From: UBA1369 sp964571725
GTDB taxonomy: Bacteria > Patescibacteriota > Gracilibacteria > UBA1369
DNA length: 58,976 bases
Assembly: GCA_964571725.1 (NCBI GenBank)
Contig: CAZNDB010000005.1
Location: 1-58,976 of the forward strand
Direction: 5' to 3'
In this document: positions 35,055 through 43,965 of the stretch, in pieces
Layout: each line of letters opens with the position of its first letter
Numbering within the stretch: the first letter of the stretch is position 1
The notes under the pieces: model-generated
Seen by the model: only the letters and a program-made list of their open reading frames with translations
Databases searched by the model: none
Told to the model about the DNA's origin: nothing
Translations under genes and position numbers: made by a program

Positions 35055-35719
35055 TGAATATTGAGGAGCAAAACCGGGTACTGCGAAAAGAGTTCCTGCG
35101 CAAATTCGTACATTTGCTGGAACTGCCGGTTTTGCTCGTCTATACCGTGGTGGCCGCTTTGTACGGGCCCCAAACCGGCATACTGGCCCTGACCGCCATT
35201 CTGGTCATCTTGCTGGAAATTGAATACATACGTCTGGAATACAAACTGAAACTGCCGGTGGTGATCGATATTCTGCGACGCCATGAAAAAGACAATATCG
35301 CCGGCAACATTTTCTTTATTTCCTCCACCATTATCTGTTTCGCCGCCTTTGATTACCCGATCGCCCTGATTGCCCTGCTGATTACGGTTTTCGGCGATTT
35401 GGCGGCGGCCCTGATCGGTATCAAATTCGGCAGAACCAGGATTTTCCGCAAAAAAACTCTGGAAGGTTTTCTGGCCGGATTTCTGGTTAATCTGCTGGTC
35501 GGTCTGATGATAATACCGGGCGAATGGAAGATCTTTGTGCCGATGGCGCTGACCGCCAGTCTGGTGGAATTATGGACCGGCAAACTGGATGATAACCTGA
35601 CCGTGCCCCTGGCCGGAGGTTTCGTGGGACAGATACTTTTTTATTTATGGCAAACCAAACTGGAAAGTTTTCCCGGCCCCGTTCTGCAATGGCTGGTTGA
35701 CTTTTTCCCTTTTAATTAA
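35054..35719 (+). CDS. CTP-dependent lipid kinase-like membrane protein (dolichol/phytol kinase family)
   Basis: 221 residues, about six hydrophobic segments. The N-terminal LRKEFLRKFVHLLELPVLL matches the 'RK..H' start of the family. ITVFGDLAAALIGIKFGRTRI gives the GD..AA..G motif, FRKKTLEGFLAGFLVNLLVG the 'K..EG' motif, and ELWTGKLDDNLTVPLAGG the acidic 'E...DN..VP' motif. Known members phosphorylate dolichol, phytol or diacylglycerol with CTP. The substrate here may be a polyprenol or diacylglycerol used by the envelope glycan pathways. Its ATG overlaps the A2M stop by 1 nt, so the two are translationally coupled. Confidence 0.8.
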   Translation: MNIEEQNRVLRKEFLRKFVHLLELPVLLVYTVVAALYGPQTGILALTAILVILLEIEYIRLEYKLKLPVVIDILRRHEKDNIAGNIFFISSTIICFAAFDYPIALIALLITVFGDLAAALIGIKFGRTRIFRKKTLEGFLAGFLVNLLVGLMIIPGEWKIFVPMALTASLVELWTGKLDDNLTVPLAGGFVGQILFYLWQTKLESFPGPVLQWLVDFFPFN

Positions 35720-36905
35720 GGGGTTTTTCGGAGCCGTTTTTGGCTGATTCAGTTTCCGCTGTCGCCGGCACGGCCTCAGCCGTTTTTTCCAGCACGGGGG
35801 GCAGTTCGATGGCGGCAAATTGATCCAGTACCTGCTGGGCGGTGTCCTCCCAGGAGAATTTTCTGGAGCGGTGAAAGCCTTTTTCCAGAAGGGTGTTTTT
35901 CAGTTGAGGATTTTCCATCAGACTGATGATGGCGTCGGCAATTTTATGCGAACTGCTCGGTTCAATCAGCAGACCGGCGTCCCCCACCACTTCCGGCAGA
36001 GAGGCGGCATTGGAGGAAATCACCGGGCAACCGGAAGCCATCGCTTCCAGCGGCGGGATGCCGAAACCCTCATACAGTGACGGAAAGACAAAAACTTCAG
36101 CCAGATTATAGGTGTGATGAAGATCTTCGTCTTTCATGTAGCCGGTGAAAATCACGTCGTTTTCCAGCTGGAATTCACGGACTGACCGCTCGATTTCCTG
36201 GTATTTCCAGCCCTTTTTACCGACAATCACCAGTTTGTATTCGGGGAATTTTCTTTTCACGATGACAAAAGCCTTGATCAACGCGCTGAAGTTCTTGCGG
36301 GGTTCCAGAGTGCCGACGCCCAGAATAAATTTTTTGGGCAGACCGAATTTCTGGCGCACCTTTTCCGATTGTTTGGGATCCAGCTCTTCTTTGTACAAAT
36401 CATGGGGGGCGCAGGATACCTGCACCATCAGCGGTTTGGGATAATGGAAAATTTTAATCAGGTCTTTTTGGGTATTTTCCGAAACCACGAATACTTTGAC
36501 GGCCTTTTTCAATGCTCTGCGGAGGGTAACCCTTTCAATGATCACAGCCTTTTTGGCGTGACTCTTGGGAAACATGAAAGCCACCAGATCGTGTACCACG
36601 ATGATAACTTTCAGCCAGCGGGGAGCCAGGGCGGGCACGATAAAGCTGGTGGGGGCCAGATAGAGGTCGGGACGGGAAAAATTCAGGTCTTTAAGCACCG
36701 TCCAGTGCCATTTTAACCCCTTTTCGGTGATGTATCTGACCTCGACGTTGGGATATTCCGGAAAAGGCGTTTTTTCCTTGTCCGTATAAAGCAAATACTG
36801 ATTATTCCGGTCTACCTTCAGGAGCTGATTGACCAGTCCATAGGCGAAAAAGCCTTTGCCCGTTTTCTCGCCATCGGCTTCACGGACATCTATGGCAATT
36901 TTCAT
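35712..36905 (-). CDS. Family 4 glycosyltransferase
   Basis: 397 residues, GT-B fold. N-terminal domain: IAIDVREADGEKTGKGFFAYGLV, then DLYLAPTSFIVPALAP and VIVVHDLVAF. C-terminal donor domain: FILGVGTLEPRKNFSALIKAF, YKLVIVGKKGWKY, VIFTGYMKDEDLHHTYNLA and FPSLYEGFGIPPLEAMASGCPVI with the conserved EGFG...E motif of GT4 enzymes. A Pro/Glu/Ala-rich tail of about 30 residues follows. It is probably a mannosyl- or rhamnosyl-type transferase for a surface glycan, working in the cytoplasm at the membrane. It is separate from the 4-13 kb cluster and overlaps the 3' end of the kinase-like gene by 8 bp on the opposite strand. Confidence 0.95.
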   Translation of the reverse strand: MKIAIDVREADGEKTGKGFFAYGLVNQLLKVDRNNQYLLYTDKEKTPFPEYPNVEVRYITEKGLKWHWTVLKDLNFSRPDLYLAPTSFIVPALAPRWLKVIIVVHDLVAFMFPKSHAKKAVIIERVTLRRALKKAVKVFVVSENTQKDLIKIFHYPKPLMVQVSCAPHDLYKEELDPKQSEKVRQKFGLPKKFILGVGTLEPRKNFSALIKAFVIVKRKFPEYKLVIVGKKGWKYQEIERSVREFQLENDVIFTGYMKDEDLHHTYNLAEVFVFPSLYEGFGIPPLEAMASGCPVISSNAASLPEVVGDAGLLIEPSSSHKIADAIISLMENPQLKNTLLEKGFHRSRKFSWEDTAQQVLDQFAAIELPPVLEKTAEAVPATAETESAKNGSEKPLN

Positions 36906-36979
36906 ATTGTTCTAATAAGATAATTCTTGTAAATTTCAGGTGATCGAATAGTAATGTAATTACTCTCATTTGTCTACGA

Positions 36980-37987
36980 ATGAATAACATACATCAAAAT
37001 ATCTGGCGTAAATTGTCCAGCGGTCAAAAGCTGAATTTTTTGGGGGCAATCCTGCTGGCAGTCAGTCTTTTTTTAAGCTGGTACAGCGATAAGGATGTTT
37101 TCCGCAGCGGGGACAGCTTTACCGCCCTGAACGGCCCGCTTTATTTCGTGGGGTTATCAATGCTCTTTCTGGTAGCCGCCAATATCGGGACGCTGCTTTT
37201 TTCAGTCTGGAAAGGCGGGGTGTCAAAGAGATGGGGAGAAAGCTCCCTGGGCAAAAAACAGATGCTGATGGGTTTCGGTTCGATGTACCTGCTGATTATT
37301 ATCAATTCGGTCTATTTCCACCCCCAATTCGGCTTGAACATACTCAGTAAAAAGTCGGAAATCGGCGTAATGCTGGCTCTGGTCGCCACCGTGATGATTT
37401 GTATCGGCGGATATTTGAGCTACCGGAAAAAATTTGAACTGGAGGAATTGTCCATGGAAAAAACAACTGTTCAGACTGCCGATACCGTAGCCGTAGCACA
37501 AACTGTTGTGGAAAAAATTCCGGAGAAAATCGCGGTTGCCACGGAAATTCAACCCGCCCCGGCCGTCAATCAGCCGGCGGTTGCGCCGTCTTTTCCCAGA
37601 CCAGCTTATCAACCCCAGGCCGTACAGCAGACTGTTCAACAGCAGCCCGTTGCCCCGGCCGTACCTGCTTTTTCCGAGCGCAGCCCCCTGGGTAAAACCG
37701 ATTATGAAAGATCCAAATTGTATGAAAATCTGAAGAAAACTATGATCCGCGACACGCTGACCCCCGACAAACGCCGTAAGCTGCGGGAAAAGGAGGCCAA
37801 AGAAAATGCTTTCTCCGCCAATTTCGGAAAAACCGGGAAAATCAATACTGTTCCAGCCGCCCCCAAACCGGCAGCCAGCGTGGAAACCCTGTTACGGAAA
37901 GCTTCCGGTGAAAAAGCCACTGCCTCTGCTGCGGCTTCCGATTCAGAAGGAGGCAAGAAACCCCAAATGTACAGAATGGATCTATAA
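36980..37987 (+). CDS. Four-helix membrane protein with long Pro/Gln/Ala-rich tail
   Basis: 335 residues, family not recognised. Four hydrophobic segments occupy residues ~14-150: FLGAILLAVSLFLSWY, LYFVGLSMLFLVAANIGTLL, LMGFGSMYLLIIINSVYF and IGVMLALVATVMICIGGYLS. Residues ~155-240 are low-complexity Val/Ala/Pro/Gln (PQAVQQTVQQQPVAPAVP). A basic stretch follows (SKLYENLKKTMIRDTLTPDK, KRRKLREKEAKENAF). The tail is probably cytoplasmic. It lies 9 nt upstream of the next small gene, with which it is probably cotranscribed. No known function. Confidence 0.78.
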   Translation: MNNIHQNIWRKLSSGQKLNFLGAILLAVSLFLSWYSDKDVFRSGDSFTALNGPLYFVGLSMLFLVAANIGTLLFSVWKGGVSKRWGESSLGKKQMLMGFGSMYLLIIINSVYFHPQFGLNILSKKSEIGVMLALVATVMICIGGYLSYRKKFELEELSMEKTTVQTADTVAVAQTVVEKIPEKIAVATEIQPAPAVNQPAVAPSFPRPAYQPQAVQQTVQQQPVAPAVPAFSERSPLGKTDYERSKLYENLKKTMIRDTLTPDKRRKLREKEAKENAFSANFGKTGKINTVPAAPKPAASVETLLRKASGEKATASAAASDSEGGKKPQMYRMDL

Positions 37988-37996
37988 TAAAACAAA

Positions 37997-38392
37997 ATGA
38001 GCAGAAATTACGACCGAAGAAGGAGGGGCGGCCCCCGAGGCTCCAGATCCAGAGTAGCCAACAGCCAGGCACCCGACAACACGCCGGTTCCGGAAGGAAT
38101 TGTGTTTTATTGCAAAACTTGTGAACAAATTGTGGATTATCATCCCACCAGTTTCAATTTCAAATACCCCATAGAAGGCTGCCAGAAGGCCAAAGCCAAA
38201 CTGGAAACAGCCGCCAAATCGGCCACGGGCGAAGCGCAGGAAGACGGCGACAGACGCAGAAAAGAAACCACCTGCGATATTGCCTACGGTACTGAACGCA
38301 GCATTAAACAATACTACAAAATCAAGGACGATAAATACGATGCCGAACGGAGGGCGCGTGAAGAAAAGGCCAACCGGGCGGATAAATTATAA
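37997..38392 (+). CDS. Small basic protein with possible zinc-binding Cys pair
   Basis: 131 residues, not recognised. The first 20 residues are Arg/Gly-rich (MSRNYDRRRRGGPRGSR), suggesting RNA or nucleic-acid contact. FYCKTCEQIVDYHPTSF contains Cys39-x2-Cys42, with further Cys at about 62 and 94, which could complete a metal site. The C-terminus is highly charged (KDDKYDAERRAREEKAN). The gene starts 9 nt after the four-helix membrane protein gene, and its 3' end overlaps the helicase gene's 3' end by 6 bp on the opposite strand. A role in translation or RNA handling is only a guess. Confidence 0.7.
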   Translation: MSRNYDRRRRGGPRGSRSRVANSQAPDNTPVPEGIVFYCKTCEQIVDYHPTSFNFKYPIEGCQKAKAKLETAAKSATGEAQEDGDRRRKETTCDIAYGTERSIKQYYKIKDDKYDAERRAREEKANRADKL

Positions 38393-40657
38393 GATCTTCC
38401 TCAACGGTGCTATAGACAGCGCCAGTTTCTTGGTGCCCACGTGCAGGGTGTCGAATTTGATGGTGGCCACGCCGCCCTTGATGGTCAGAACGGTACCTTC
38501 ACCGAAAGTGTTGTGGACCACCCGGTCGCCTTCACGAAGTTCCGGCGTTTCATCGGAAAAAACAGCTTCCTCGCGGACAACGCGCGTCTCCTGGAAAGCC
38601 GGCGATTCGGCGACGGTCGATTCATCCGGTAAGGGGCGGCGTGGCCGGTCGATTCCGAAAGACACTTTGCGGAAATACTGGGTGTTTTCCCAAGTGGTGG
38701 ACGTGGCGTCTGACGGCAACTCTTCCAATACTTCTTCCGGAATATCTTTCAGAAATTGGGAGGGCGGATTGGACTGTGATTCCCCGTAAAGCATGCGGTT
38801 CTGGGCATTGAGCAGGTATAATTTATCCTTGGCGCGGGTTATGGCAACATACATCAAACGCCGTTCCTCCTCCATTTCACTCTTTTCCAGGAGTGAGCGT
38901 GAATGAGGGAAAATGCCATCTTCCAGACCAACCAGAAAAACGACGGGAAATTCCAGTCCCTTGGCGGAATGTATAGTCATCAACGTGACGGAGTTTTCCT
39001 GCTCGTCCAGTTTGTCGATATCGGCGATCAAAGAAATTTCTTCCAGAAAAATGGTCAGCGATTCTCCCGGTGGCAAGCGGTCATATTTACCGGCCACGGA
39101 AATCAATTCATAGGCGTTCTGCAGTCTGGATTCCCCTTCCTCCGTGCCGTCATCGAGGAATTTTTTATAGCCGGAAAGCTCCATGGCGTGCTTGATCAGA
39201 CCGGAAGCCGGAAATTCTTTATTGACGCTCTGCAGCTCTTTGACCACTTTCACAAAATCTTCCAGGGCTTTACTTTTGCTTTCACGGATGGCTTCGATGC
39301 GGTCAATTTCAGTGAGGGCCTGCCAGAAACTGGTATCGTTGTTTACGGCATACTGTTGAATGGTGTCGATGGTTTTCTGGCCGATTTTGCGTGGCGGCAC
39401 ATTGATAATGCGCATCAGGCTAAGTGAATCATGGGGGTTCTGAATCACGCGCAAATAAGCCACCAGATCTTTGATTTCCTTGCGCTCGTAAAACTTGATT
39501 CCCCCGACAATTTTATAGGGAATGGCATAGCGCAAAAAGGCTTCTTCCATCACGCGGGACTGGGCATTGGTGCGGTAAAGAATCGCAAAATTGCGATACT
39601 CCTTTTCGTCCATATCCTGCATTTTTTTGATGATGGTATCGGCCACGAATTCGCCTTCCGCCCGTTCATTGCTGAGAGTTTTTATGGTGATTTTTTCCCC
39701 GCCCTCGCGCTCAGTCCAAAGCTTTTTATCCTTGCGCTGGGTGTTTTTTACAATCACCTGATGGGCGGCATCCAGAATCAGCTGGGTGGAGCGGTAATTC
39801 TGTTCCAGATAAACCACTTTGGCTTCCGGATAATCCTTTTCAAAGTTGAGAATATTGTGGATGTTGGCGCCGCGAAAAGCATAAATGGACTGGTCGGAAT
39901 CGCCGATCACGCAGAGATTGCGGTATTTGGCCGCCAGCAGATTGGTCAATACATACTGGGCGTGATTGGTATCCTGATACTCGTCCACGGAAATAAAACG
40001 GAACTGCTCCTGATAATAATCCAGAATTTCCGGGAATTTCTGAAACAATTCCACCGTCAGCATGATGATGTCATCAAAATCCAGAGCGTTATTTTTCTGC
40101 AATTCGTGCTGATAGCGTTTGTAACAGAGGGCGACTTTTTCGGTAAAATAATTATTGACGAATTTGGCGTATTCTTCAGGCGGAACCAGTTCGTTCTTGG
40201 CCCCGGAAACAAAATTCAGGATGGCCTTGGGATTAAACTTTTTATCATCAATCAGCAGATCCCCCAATACCCTTTTCATTAATAGCTGTTGATCAGCGGT
40301 GTCATAGATCACAAAACCCCGGTCATAGCCCAGGTGATGGATTTGTTTGCGCAGGATGCGCACGCAGGTGGAATGAAAAGTGCCGACATTGGGCGCGTAA
40401 GTTTCGTCCTTTTTGATCAGTTTCAGAATTCTCTCCTTCATCTCGTTGGCGGCCTTGTTGGTGAAAGTGACGGCCAGAATATTCCAGGGTGAAACGCCTT
40501 TTTCTTTGAGCAGCCAGGCGATTCTGGTGGTCAGCGCGCTGGTCTTGCCCGAGCCCGCTCCGGCCAATACCAGAACCGGTCCGTCACAATGAAGCACGAC
40601 CTGCTTTTGCATGTCATTAAGATGGGCCAGCATGTCGTGATGGCGTTCGTTGGGCAT
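38387..40657 (-). CDS. pcrA: UvrD/PcrA-type DNA helicase
   Basis: About 756 residues. Superfamily 1A 3'-5' helicase for DNA repair and for clearing RecA or stalled forks. Motifs in order: Walker A AGAGSGKT (about 32-39), TFTNKAANEMKERI (Ia), FISVDEYQDTNHAQY (II), IGDSDQSIYAFRGA (III), YLEQNYRSTQ (IV), LMTIHSAKGLEFPVVFLVGLEDGIFPH (V, in part) and EEERRLMYVAITRAK (VI). The C-terminal ~120 residues are the linker and the ending REGDRVVHNTFGEGTV, a Tudor-like fold typical of PcrA/UvrD. I chose the ATG at 40657 because a TATAAT box (plus 40680-40685) overlaps the upstream alternatives, which would add 13 residues. Confidence 0.95.
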   Translation of the reverse strand: MPNERHHDMLAHLNDMQKQVVLHCDGPVLVLAGAGSGKTSALTTRIAWLLKEKGVSPWNILAVTFTNKAANEMKERILKLIKKDETYAPNVGTFHSTCVRILRKQIHHLGYDRGFVIYDTADQQLLMKRVLGDLLIDDKKFNPKAILNFVSGAKNELVPPEEYAKFVNNYFTEKVALCYKRYQHELQKNNALDFDDIIMLTVELFQKFPEILDYYQEQFRFISVDEYQDTNHAQYVLTNLLAAKYRNLCVIGDSDQSIYAFRGANIHNILNFEKDYPEAKVVYLEQNYRSTQLILDAAHQVIVKNTQRKDKKLWTEREGGEKITIKTLSNERAEGEFVADTIIKKMQDMDEKEYRNFAILYRTNAQSRVMEEAFLRYAIPYKIVGGIKFYERKEIKDLVAYLRVIQNPHDSLSLMRIINVPPRKIGQKTIDTIQQYAVNNDTSFWQALTEIDRIEAIRESKSKALEDFVKVVKELQSVNKEFPASGLIKHAMELSGYKKFLDDGTEEGESRLQNAYELISVAGKYDRLPPGESLTIFLEEISLIADIDKLDEQENSVTLMTIHSAKGLEFPVVFLVGLEDGIFPHSRSLLEKSEMEEERRLMYVAITRAKDKLYLLNAQNRMLYGESQSNPPSQFLKDIPEEVLEELPSDATSTTWENTQYFRKVSFGIDRPRRPLPDESTVAESPAFQETRVVREEAVFSDETPELREGDRVVHNTFGEGTVLTIKGGVATIKFDTLHVGTKKLALSIAPLRKIL

Positions 40658-40679
40658 TTCTAAAATTGATGGTACCGGC

Positions 40680-40685
40680 ATTATA
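40680..40685 (-). promoter_or_regulatory. -10 box of the helicase gene
   Basis: TATAAT on the minus strand, 22 nt upstream of the chosen start codon. A weak CTTTAA lies 17 bp further upstream as a possible -35. Its position rules out the longest start and supports the ATG at 40657. Confidence 0.5.
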
Positions 40686-40742
40686 GACCAGCCCAAATAA
40701 AATTAAAGTTGCACTTTGGAAAGAAGTTGGCGGGGAGTGGTT

Positions 40743-41792
40743 TTACCAGACCACCTGTACTTCCGTACCGACCTCGGCAAAGCCGTAGGCGAATTCGGCG
40801 TCGGCCGGCAGCAGCCTGATACAGCCGTGGCTGCGGCGCGTGCCAATATGGTTTAAAGCTTCACGCCAATAGACACCACGGTCATTGGCCAGGCTGGGCA
40901 GGGCGTGTATACCGTAGCCACCCTTACGGAACTGCATGAACAGCGGCATGATGTAATGCGGGCTGCTGCCGGCCACCCGGACGTTTTGCTTGAAAGAAAT
41001 TTTGGTGGTGCCGACCGGGGTCGGATGCGAATTGGTACCGGTTGAAACGGGAAAAGTCTTCAGAGTAATGTCACCCAGTTTCAAATACATTCTTTGGCTG
41101 GACAAATCCACCACGATTTTCTTTTCACCGCTGAATTTGGGGTCGGTGAGATTCAGACTCATCATGATGTCACGGGTGTAGTTGAGGATTTTTTCATTCT
41201 CGGCGGGCTGACCGACCTTGATATCAAATTTAAATTCGGCACCGTCTTTAATCCAGGTTTTTCCTTCCACCACCGGAGCGAAATATTCGCGGTAAATTCC
41301 CGGTTCCAGAGGTGCATGACCGATAAAGGAAAATTCAGCAATTTCTCCCGGATCGACGCGGGGGGTTTTCATGGAAATGCGATTGGCCTGTATCCATTTG
41401 GTCTCGCCGAAAACCAGGGGAGCATGAAAAATACTGCTGCGGTCGTCGTTTCTGGTGGTGCCCAGGAAAGTCATCGACTGTCCGGGACAGCCGCTGCCAC
41501 TGGAAAACCAGGGGACATTGCCGGTGTTTTTGATCTTCGCTGAAACGGCAAAAATCTGATTCGGTTCACTGGTGGCTGGGACGTCGATAGACATCAACTG
41601 ACCTGAATAGACAGGCGCTTTTACCTCATCAAACGCACAGGAAATAGTAATTTGACTGACCGCTTTATTAATCAGTTCGAGTGCCGCGCGGGATTTGGTG
41701 GCGGGAGTCGGAATTTTTTCGGCTGCCAGGGCGCTAAGGGGCAAACAAAGAGATAATACAACCAGGGAAAACAATAAATTTTTATTGCGCAT
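40743..41792 (-). CDS. L,D-transpeptidase (YkuD) with N-terminal Ig-like domain
   Basis: 349 residues. Signal peptide 1-23 (LLFSLVVLSLCLPLSALAA). A beta-sandwich spans about 60-195 (SAKIKNTGNVPWFSSG, IAEFSFIGHAPLEPGIYREYFAP), similar to NBR1-type Ig domains. A YkuD domain spans about 220-349: KIVVDLSSQRMYLKLGD, FPVSTGTNSHPTPVGTTKIS, GGYGIHALPS and the catalytic SHGCIRL with His322 and Cys324. It forms 3-3 peptidoglycan cross-links or anchors proteins in the wall. All catalytic residues are present. Promoter TTGTCA-16-TATAAT at plus 41822-41849, overlapping the divergent promoter of the next gene. Confidence 0.95.
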   Translation of the reverse strand: MRNKNLLFSLVVLSLCLPLSALAAEKIPTPATKSRAALELINKAVSQITISCAFDEVKAPVYSGQLMSIDVPATSEPNQIFAVSAKIKNTGNVPWFSSGSGCPGQSMTFLGTTRNDDRSSIFHAPLVFGETKWIQANRISMKTPRVDPGEIAEFSFIGHAPLEPGIYREYFAPVVEGKTWIKDGAEFKFDIKVGQPAENEKILNYTRDIMMSLNLTDPKFSGEKKIVVDLSSQRMYLKLGDITLKTFPVSTGTNSHPTPVGTTKISFKQNVRVAGSSPHYIMPLFMQFRKGGYGIHALPSLANDRGVYWREALNHIGTRRSHGCIRLLPADAEFAYGFAEVGTEVQVVW

Positions 41793-41821
41793 AGTTTGGT
41801 CAATTTCATAATAATCAGTTA

Positions 41822-41871
41822 ATTATAACACATTTTATACTATTGACAAATCCCTGGTTAACACCTAAATT
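41822..41871. promoter_or_regulatory. Overlapping divergent promoters
   Basis: Minus strand, towards the L,D-transpeptidase: -35 TTGTCA (plus 41844-41849), 16-bp spacer, -10 TATAAT (plus 41822-41827). Plus strand, towards the 172-residue protein: -35 TTGACA (41843-41848), 17-bp spacer, -10 TAAATT (41866-41871). The two -35 boxes share the same bases, so the promoters should compete. Confidence 0.65.
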
Positions 41872-41897
41872 TTCATTCTGATAAATAAATTTTCTAT

Positions 41898-42416
41898 ATG
41901 TATGACCGGATTGATTTGGATAGCTTCCTGCCCGATATCGATATTTCGGAAATCAGCGGTAATAAAGTTGAGGGAATGAGTGATCTAGCTGAGAAACAGG
42001 GCTACTGGCATACCATCAGACGCGGTTTCAGCCCCAAGTTTATAGATGAGTCAGGGCTGGTTCTGGCGGAATATAATCTCTATAAAAATCCGGCCAATAT
42101 GGAGGAATTCAGATGCGCCGACCCGGAATGTGATGAAATTCTGGTGGAAATCCGATTAAGTATCGTCACGGTAATGGATAAAGACGCAACCTGGTATACC
42201 ATCCATTCGCTGGCTAAAGACACGGCTGTCTATGAAGCTTTGATCAGCACAAATGAAACGGTCGTCGGCTGTCTGAGCCATGATGCCAGGGCAATTAAGG
42301 TGGTGAAGAAACCTGAAGTAATTGTAGTGGCCCCCGTGACATCCATTGAGGAAGGCAAAACTATCAGAGCCAGACAAAAAATCCGACGGGACCTCAATAA
42401 ATTGAAACTGACCTAA
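41898..42416 (+). CDS. Hypothetical soluble protein
   Basis: 172 residues, not recognised. No signal peptide or membrane helix. Visible: an acidic N-terminus (MYDRIDLDSFLPDIDISEIS), FRCADPECDEILVEIRLSIV with a C-x4-C pair, TWYTIHSLAKDTAVYEALIS, and a basic end TIRARQKIRRDLNKLKLT. It is expressed from its own TTGACA-17-TAAATT promoter, divergent from the L,D-transpeptidase. Its stop overlaps the nrdR stop by 4 bp in convergent orientation. Coding status rests on the long intact frame, the promoter and the spacing. Confidence 0.65.
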   Translation: MYDRIDLDSFLPDIDISEISGNKVEGMSDLAEKQGYWHTIRRGFSPKFIDESGLVLAEYNLYKNPANMEEFRCADPECDEILVEIRLSIVTVMDKDATWYTIHSLAKDTAVYEALISTNETVVGCLSHDARAIKVVKKPEVIVVAPVTSIEEGKTIRARQKIRRDLNKLKLT

Positions 42417-42859
42417 TCCAGCAATTTCTGTAATTCCCGCTTGAATGTTTCAATGTCCTTAAACTGGCGGTAAACGCTGGCAAAGCGGATATAAGCCACC
42501 TCATCCACTTCCTTGAGACCGTTCATAACGTCTTCGCCGATTACCTTGCTGGGCACTTCCCGTCCGTAATTGGACCATTTCTCCTCCAGTTTATCCAGCA
42601 GATCGGAGAGCTGTTCGACAGTCACGGGTCTTTTCTCACAGGCTTTCCAGATCCCGGCCTCCAGCTTCTGCCGGTCGTAGGGTTCGCGTCCCTGGTCTTT
42701 TTTAACCACTACGAAATTGGTGTATTCGATTCTTTCAAAAGTGGTAAAGCGGAAATTGCATTTATTGCAGGCCCGGCGACGACGAATTTCCCGATTCTCG
42801 TTGGTGTCACGGGAATCCAAAACGCGGGTGTCATCATGCTTACATTTTGGACAGAACAT
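42413..42859 (-). CDS. nrdR: Transcriptional repressor NrdR
   Basis: 148 residues, the family's normal length. The zinc ribbon has Cys3, Cys6, Cys31 and Cys34 (MFCPKCKHDD...ACNKCNFRFTTFER). The ATP-cone domain follows (FVVVKKDQGREPYDRQKLEAG, EVPSKVIGEDVMNGLKEVDEVAYIRFASVYRQF). NrdR senses dATP/ATP and represses ribonucleotide reductase genes through paired NrdR boxes; no reductase gene is in this window. It diverges from the Xer recombinase gene across a 75-bp intergenic region with a minus-strand TATAAT box near 42887-42892. I see no NrdR box there. Confidence 0.97.
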   Translation of the reverse strand: MFCPKCKHDDTRVLDSRDTNENREIRRRRACNKCNFRFTTFERIEYTNFVVVKKDQGREPYDRQKLEAGIWKACEKRPVTVEQLSDLLDKLEEKWSNYGREVPSKVIGEDVMNGLKEVDEVAYIRFASVYRQFKDIETFKRELQKLLD

Positions 42860-42914
42860 ATGTTTTTGGCTTAATCTGCCTGTGGATTATACTGGTTTTT
42901 TTGCCCGGGGAAAA

Positions 42915-42924
42915 GTGCTAGTAT
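42915..42924 (+). promoter_or_regulatory. Extended -10 element of the Xer gene
   Basis: GTGCTAGTAT (-10 TAGTAT with the TG extension) 10 nt before the ATG at 42935, giving an almost leaderless transcript. No good -35 box is seen at 17 bp. Confidence 0.45.
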
Positions 42925-42934
42925 AAATATCGTT

Positions 42935-43882
42935 ATGGACAAGACAAAAACACAGATTGATTTATCCATAGGAGAGGCTTTGAAACGCTTTCTGGAATAT
43001 TGTGAAATTACCAAAAACCGTTCCGATAAAACCCTGGAAAACTACCATCATTATCTGGGCAGATTCGCCGGATTTGCCGGTGCCGACAGGAAGATTTCGG
43101 AAATCGATCCGGAGCTGATCAATAATTTCCGGCTTTTTCTGAACAGACTGACCGATGAAAACCGCAAACCCCTGCTCAGCGTAAAAACACAATCCTATCA
43201 TGTCATCGCGCTGCGGGCTTTTTTGAAATACCTGATCAGGCAGGACTATGACACTCTGGCGCCCGAAAAGATTGAGCTGGGGAAACTCCCGCAGCGCACA
43301 GTCGATTTTCTGGAACGCGAGGAACTGGAGAAACTTTTTGCCGCGGTTGATAAGAGCACGATAGCCGGGAAACGGGATTACGCCATGTTCAGAACGCTTT
43401 ATTCCACCGGCCTGCGCATCAGTGAGCTGACAGCTTTGAACCGTGAAGAAATCAATCTGAAAAGCCGCGAGTTCCGGGTGATCGGTAAAGGCGGCAAATA
43501 CAGAATTGTTTTTCTGTCGGCGGAAGCGGCGGAAGCAATTGTGGAATATTTGGCGGCGCGCAAGGACGGATTGAAACCGGTCTTCTTGAATCACGGCAGA
43601 GGAAAAGGGAAAAAGAGCGTGTCCACCAACAGTGAAAACCGCAGGATTTCGCCGACCATGGTTCAATATCTGATCAGAAATTACGCCCGCAAAGCCGGTT
43701 TGGTGAAAAAGGTCACGCCCCATAAGCTGAGACACAGTTTCGCCACCGAACTTCTTAAAAACGGTGCCGATATCCGCTCGGTACAGGAGATGCTGGGGCA
43801 CAGTTCGATCACGACTACACAGATATATACCCATCTGACTAACCGTCGTTTGAAGGAAATCCACGAGAAGTATCACAAGTAA
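42935..43882 (+). CDS. xerC: Xer-type tyrosine recombinase
   Basis: 315 residues. N-terminal SAM-like core-binding domain (about 8-105: KRFLEYCEITKNRSDKTLEN) and catalytic domain (about 125-312) with Arg in STGLRISELTAL, Lys in GKGGKYRIV, HKLRHSFATELL (His-x2-Arg), LGHSSITTTQIYTH and the nucleophile Tyr298. The length and the absence of extra domains fit XerC/XerD/XerA rather than phage integrases. It resolves chromosome dimers at dif in the host. No second Xer gene is seen here, so a one-recombinase system is possible. No dif site is recognised in the window. The symbol is approximate: XerC versus XerD cannot be decided. Confidence 0.93.
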   Translation: MDKTKTQIDLSIGEALKRFLEYCEITKNRSDKTLENYHHYLGRFAGFAGADRKISEIDPELINNFRLFLNRLTDENRKPLLSVKTQSYHVIALRAFLKYLIRQDYDTLAPEKIELGKLPQRTVDFLEREELEKLFAAVDKSTIAGKRDYAMFRTLYSTGLRISELTALNREEINLKSREFRVIGKGGKYRIVFLSAEAAEAIVEYLAARKDGLKPVFLNHGRGKGKKSVSTNSENRRISPTMVQYLIRNYARKAGLVKKVTPHKLRHSFATELLKNGADIRSVQEMLGHSSITTTQIYTHLTNRRLKEIHEKYHK

Positions 43883-43965
43883 TTCCTTCCGGCTAGACGG
43901 TTGGGTAGTCAAACGGGGAGCCGCCTGAAAAAGGCCTGCCCCCGAACCCCGGGGAGCTATAAGAT

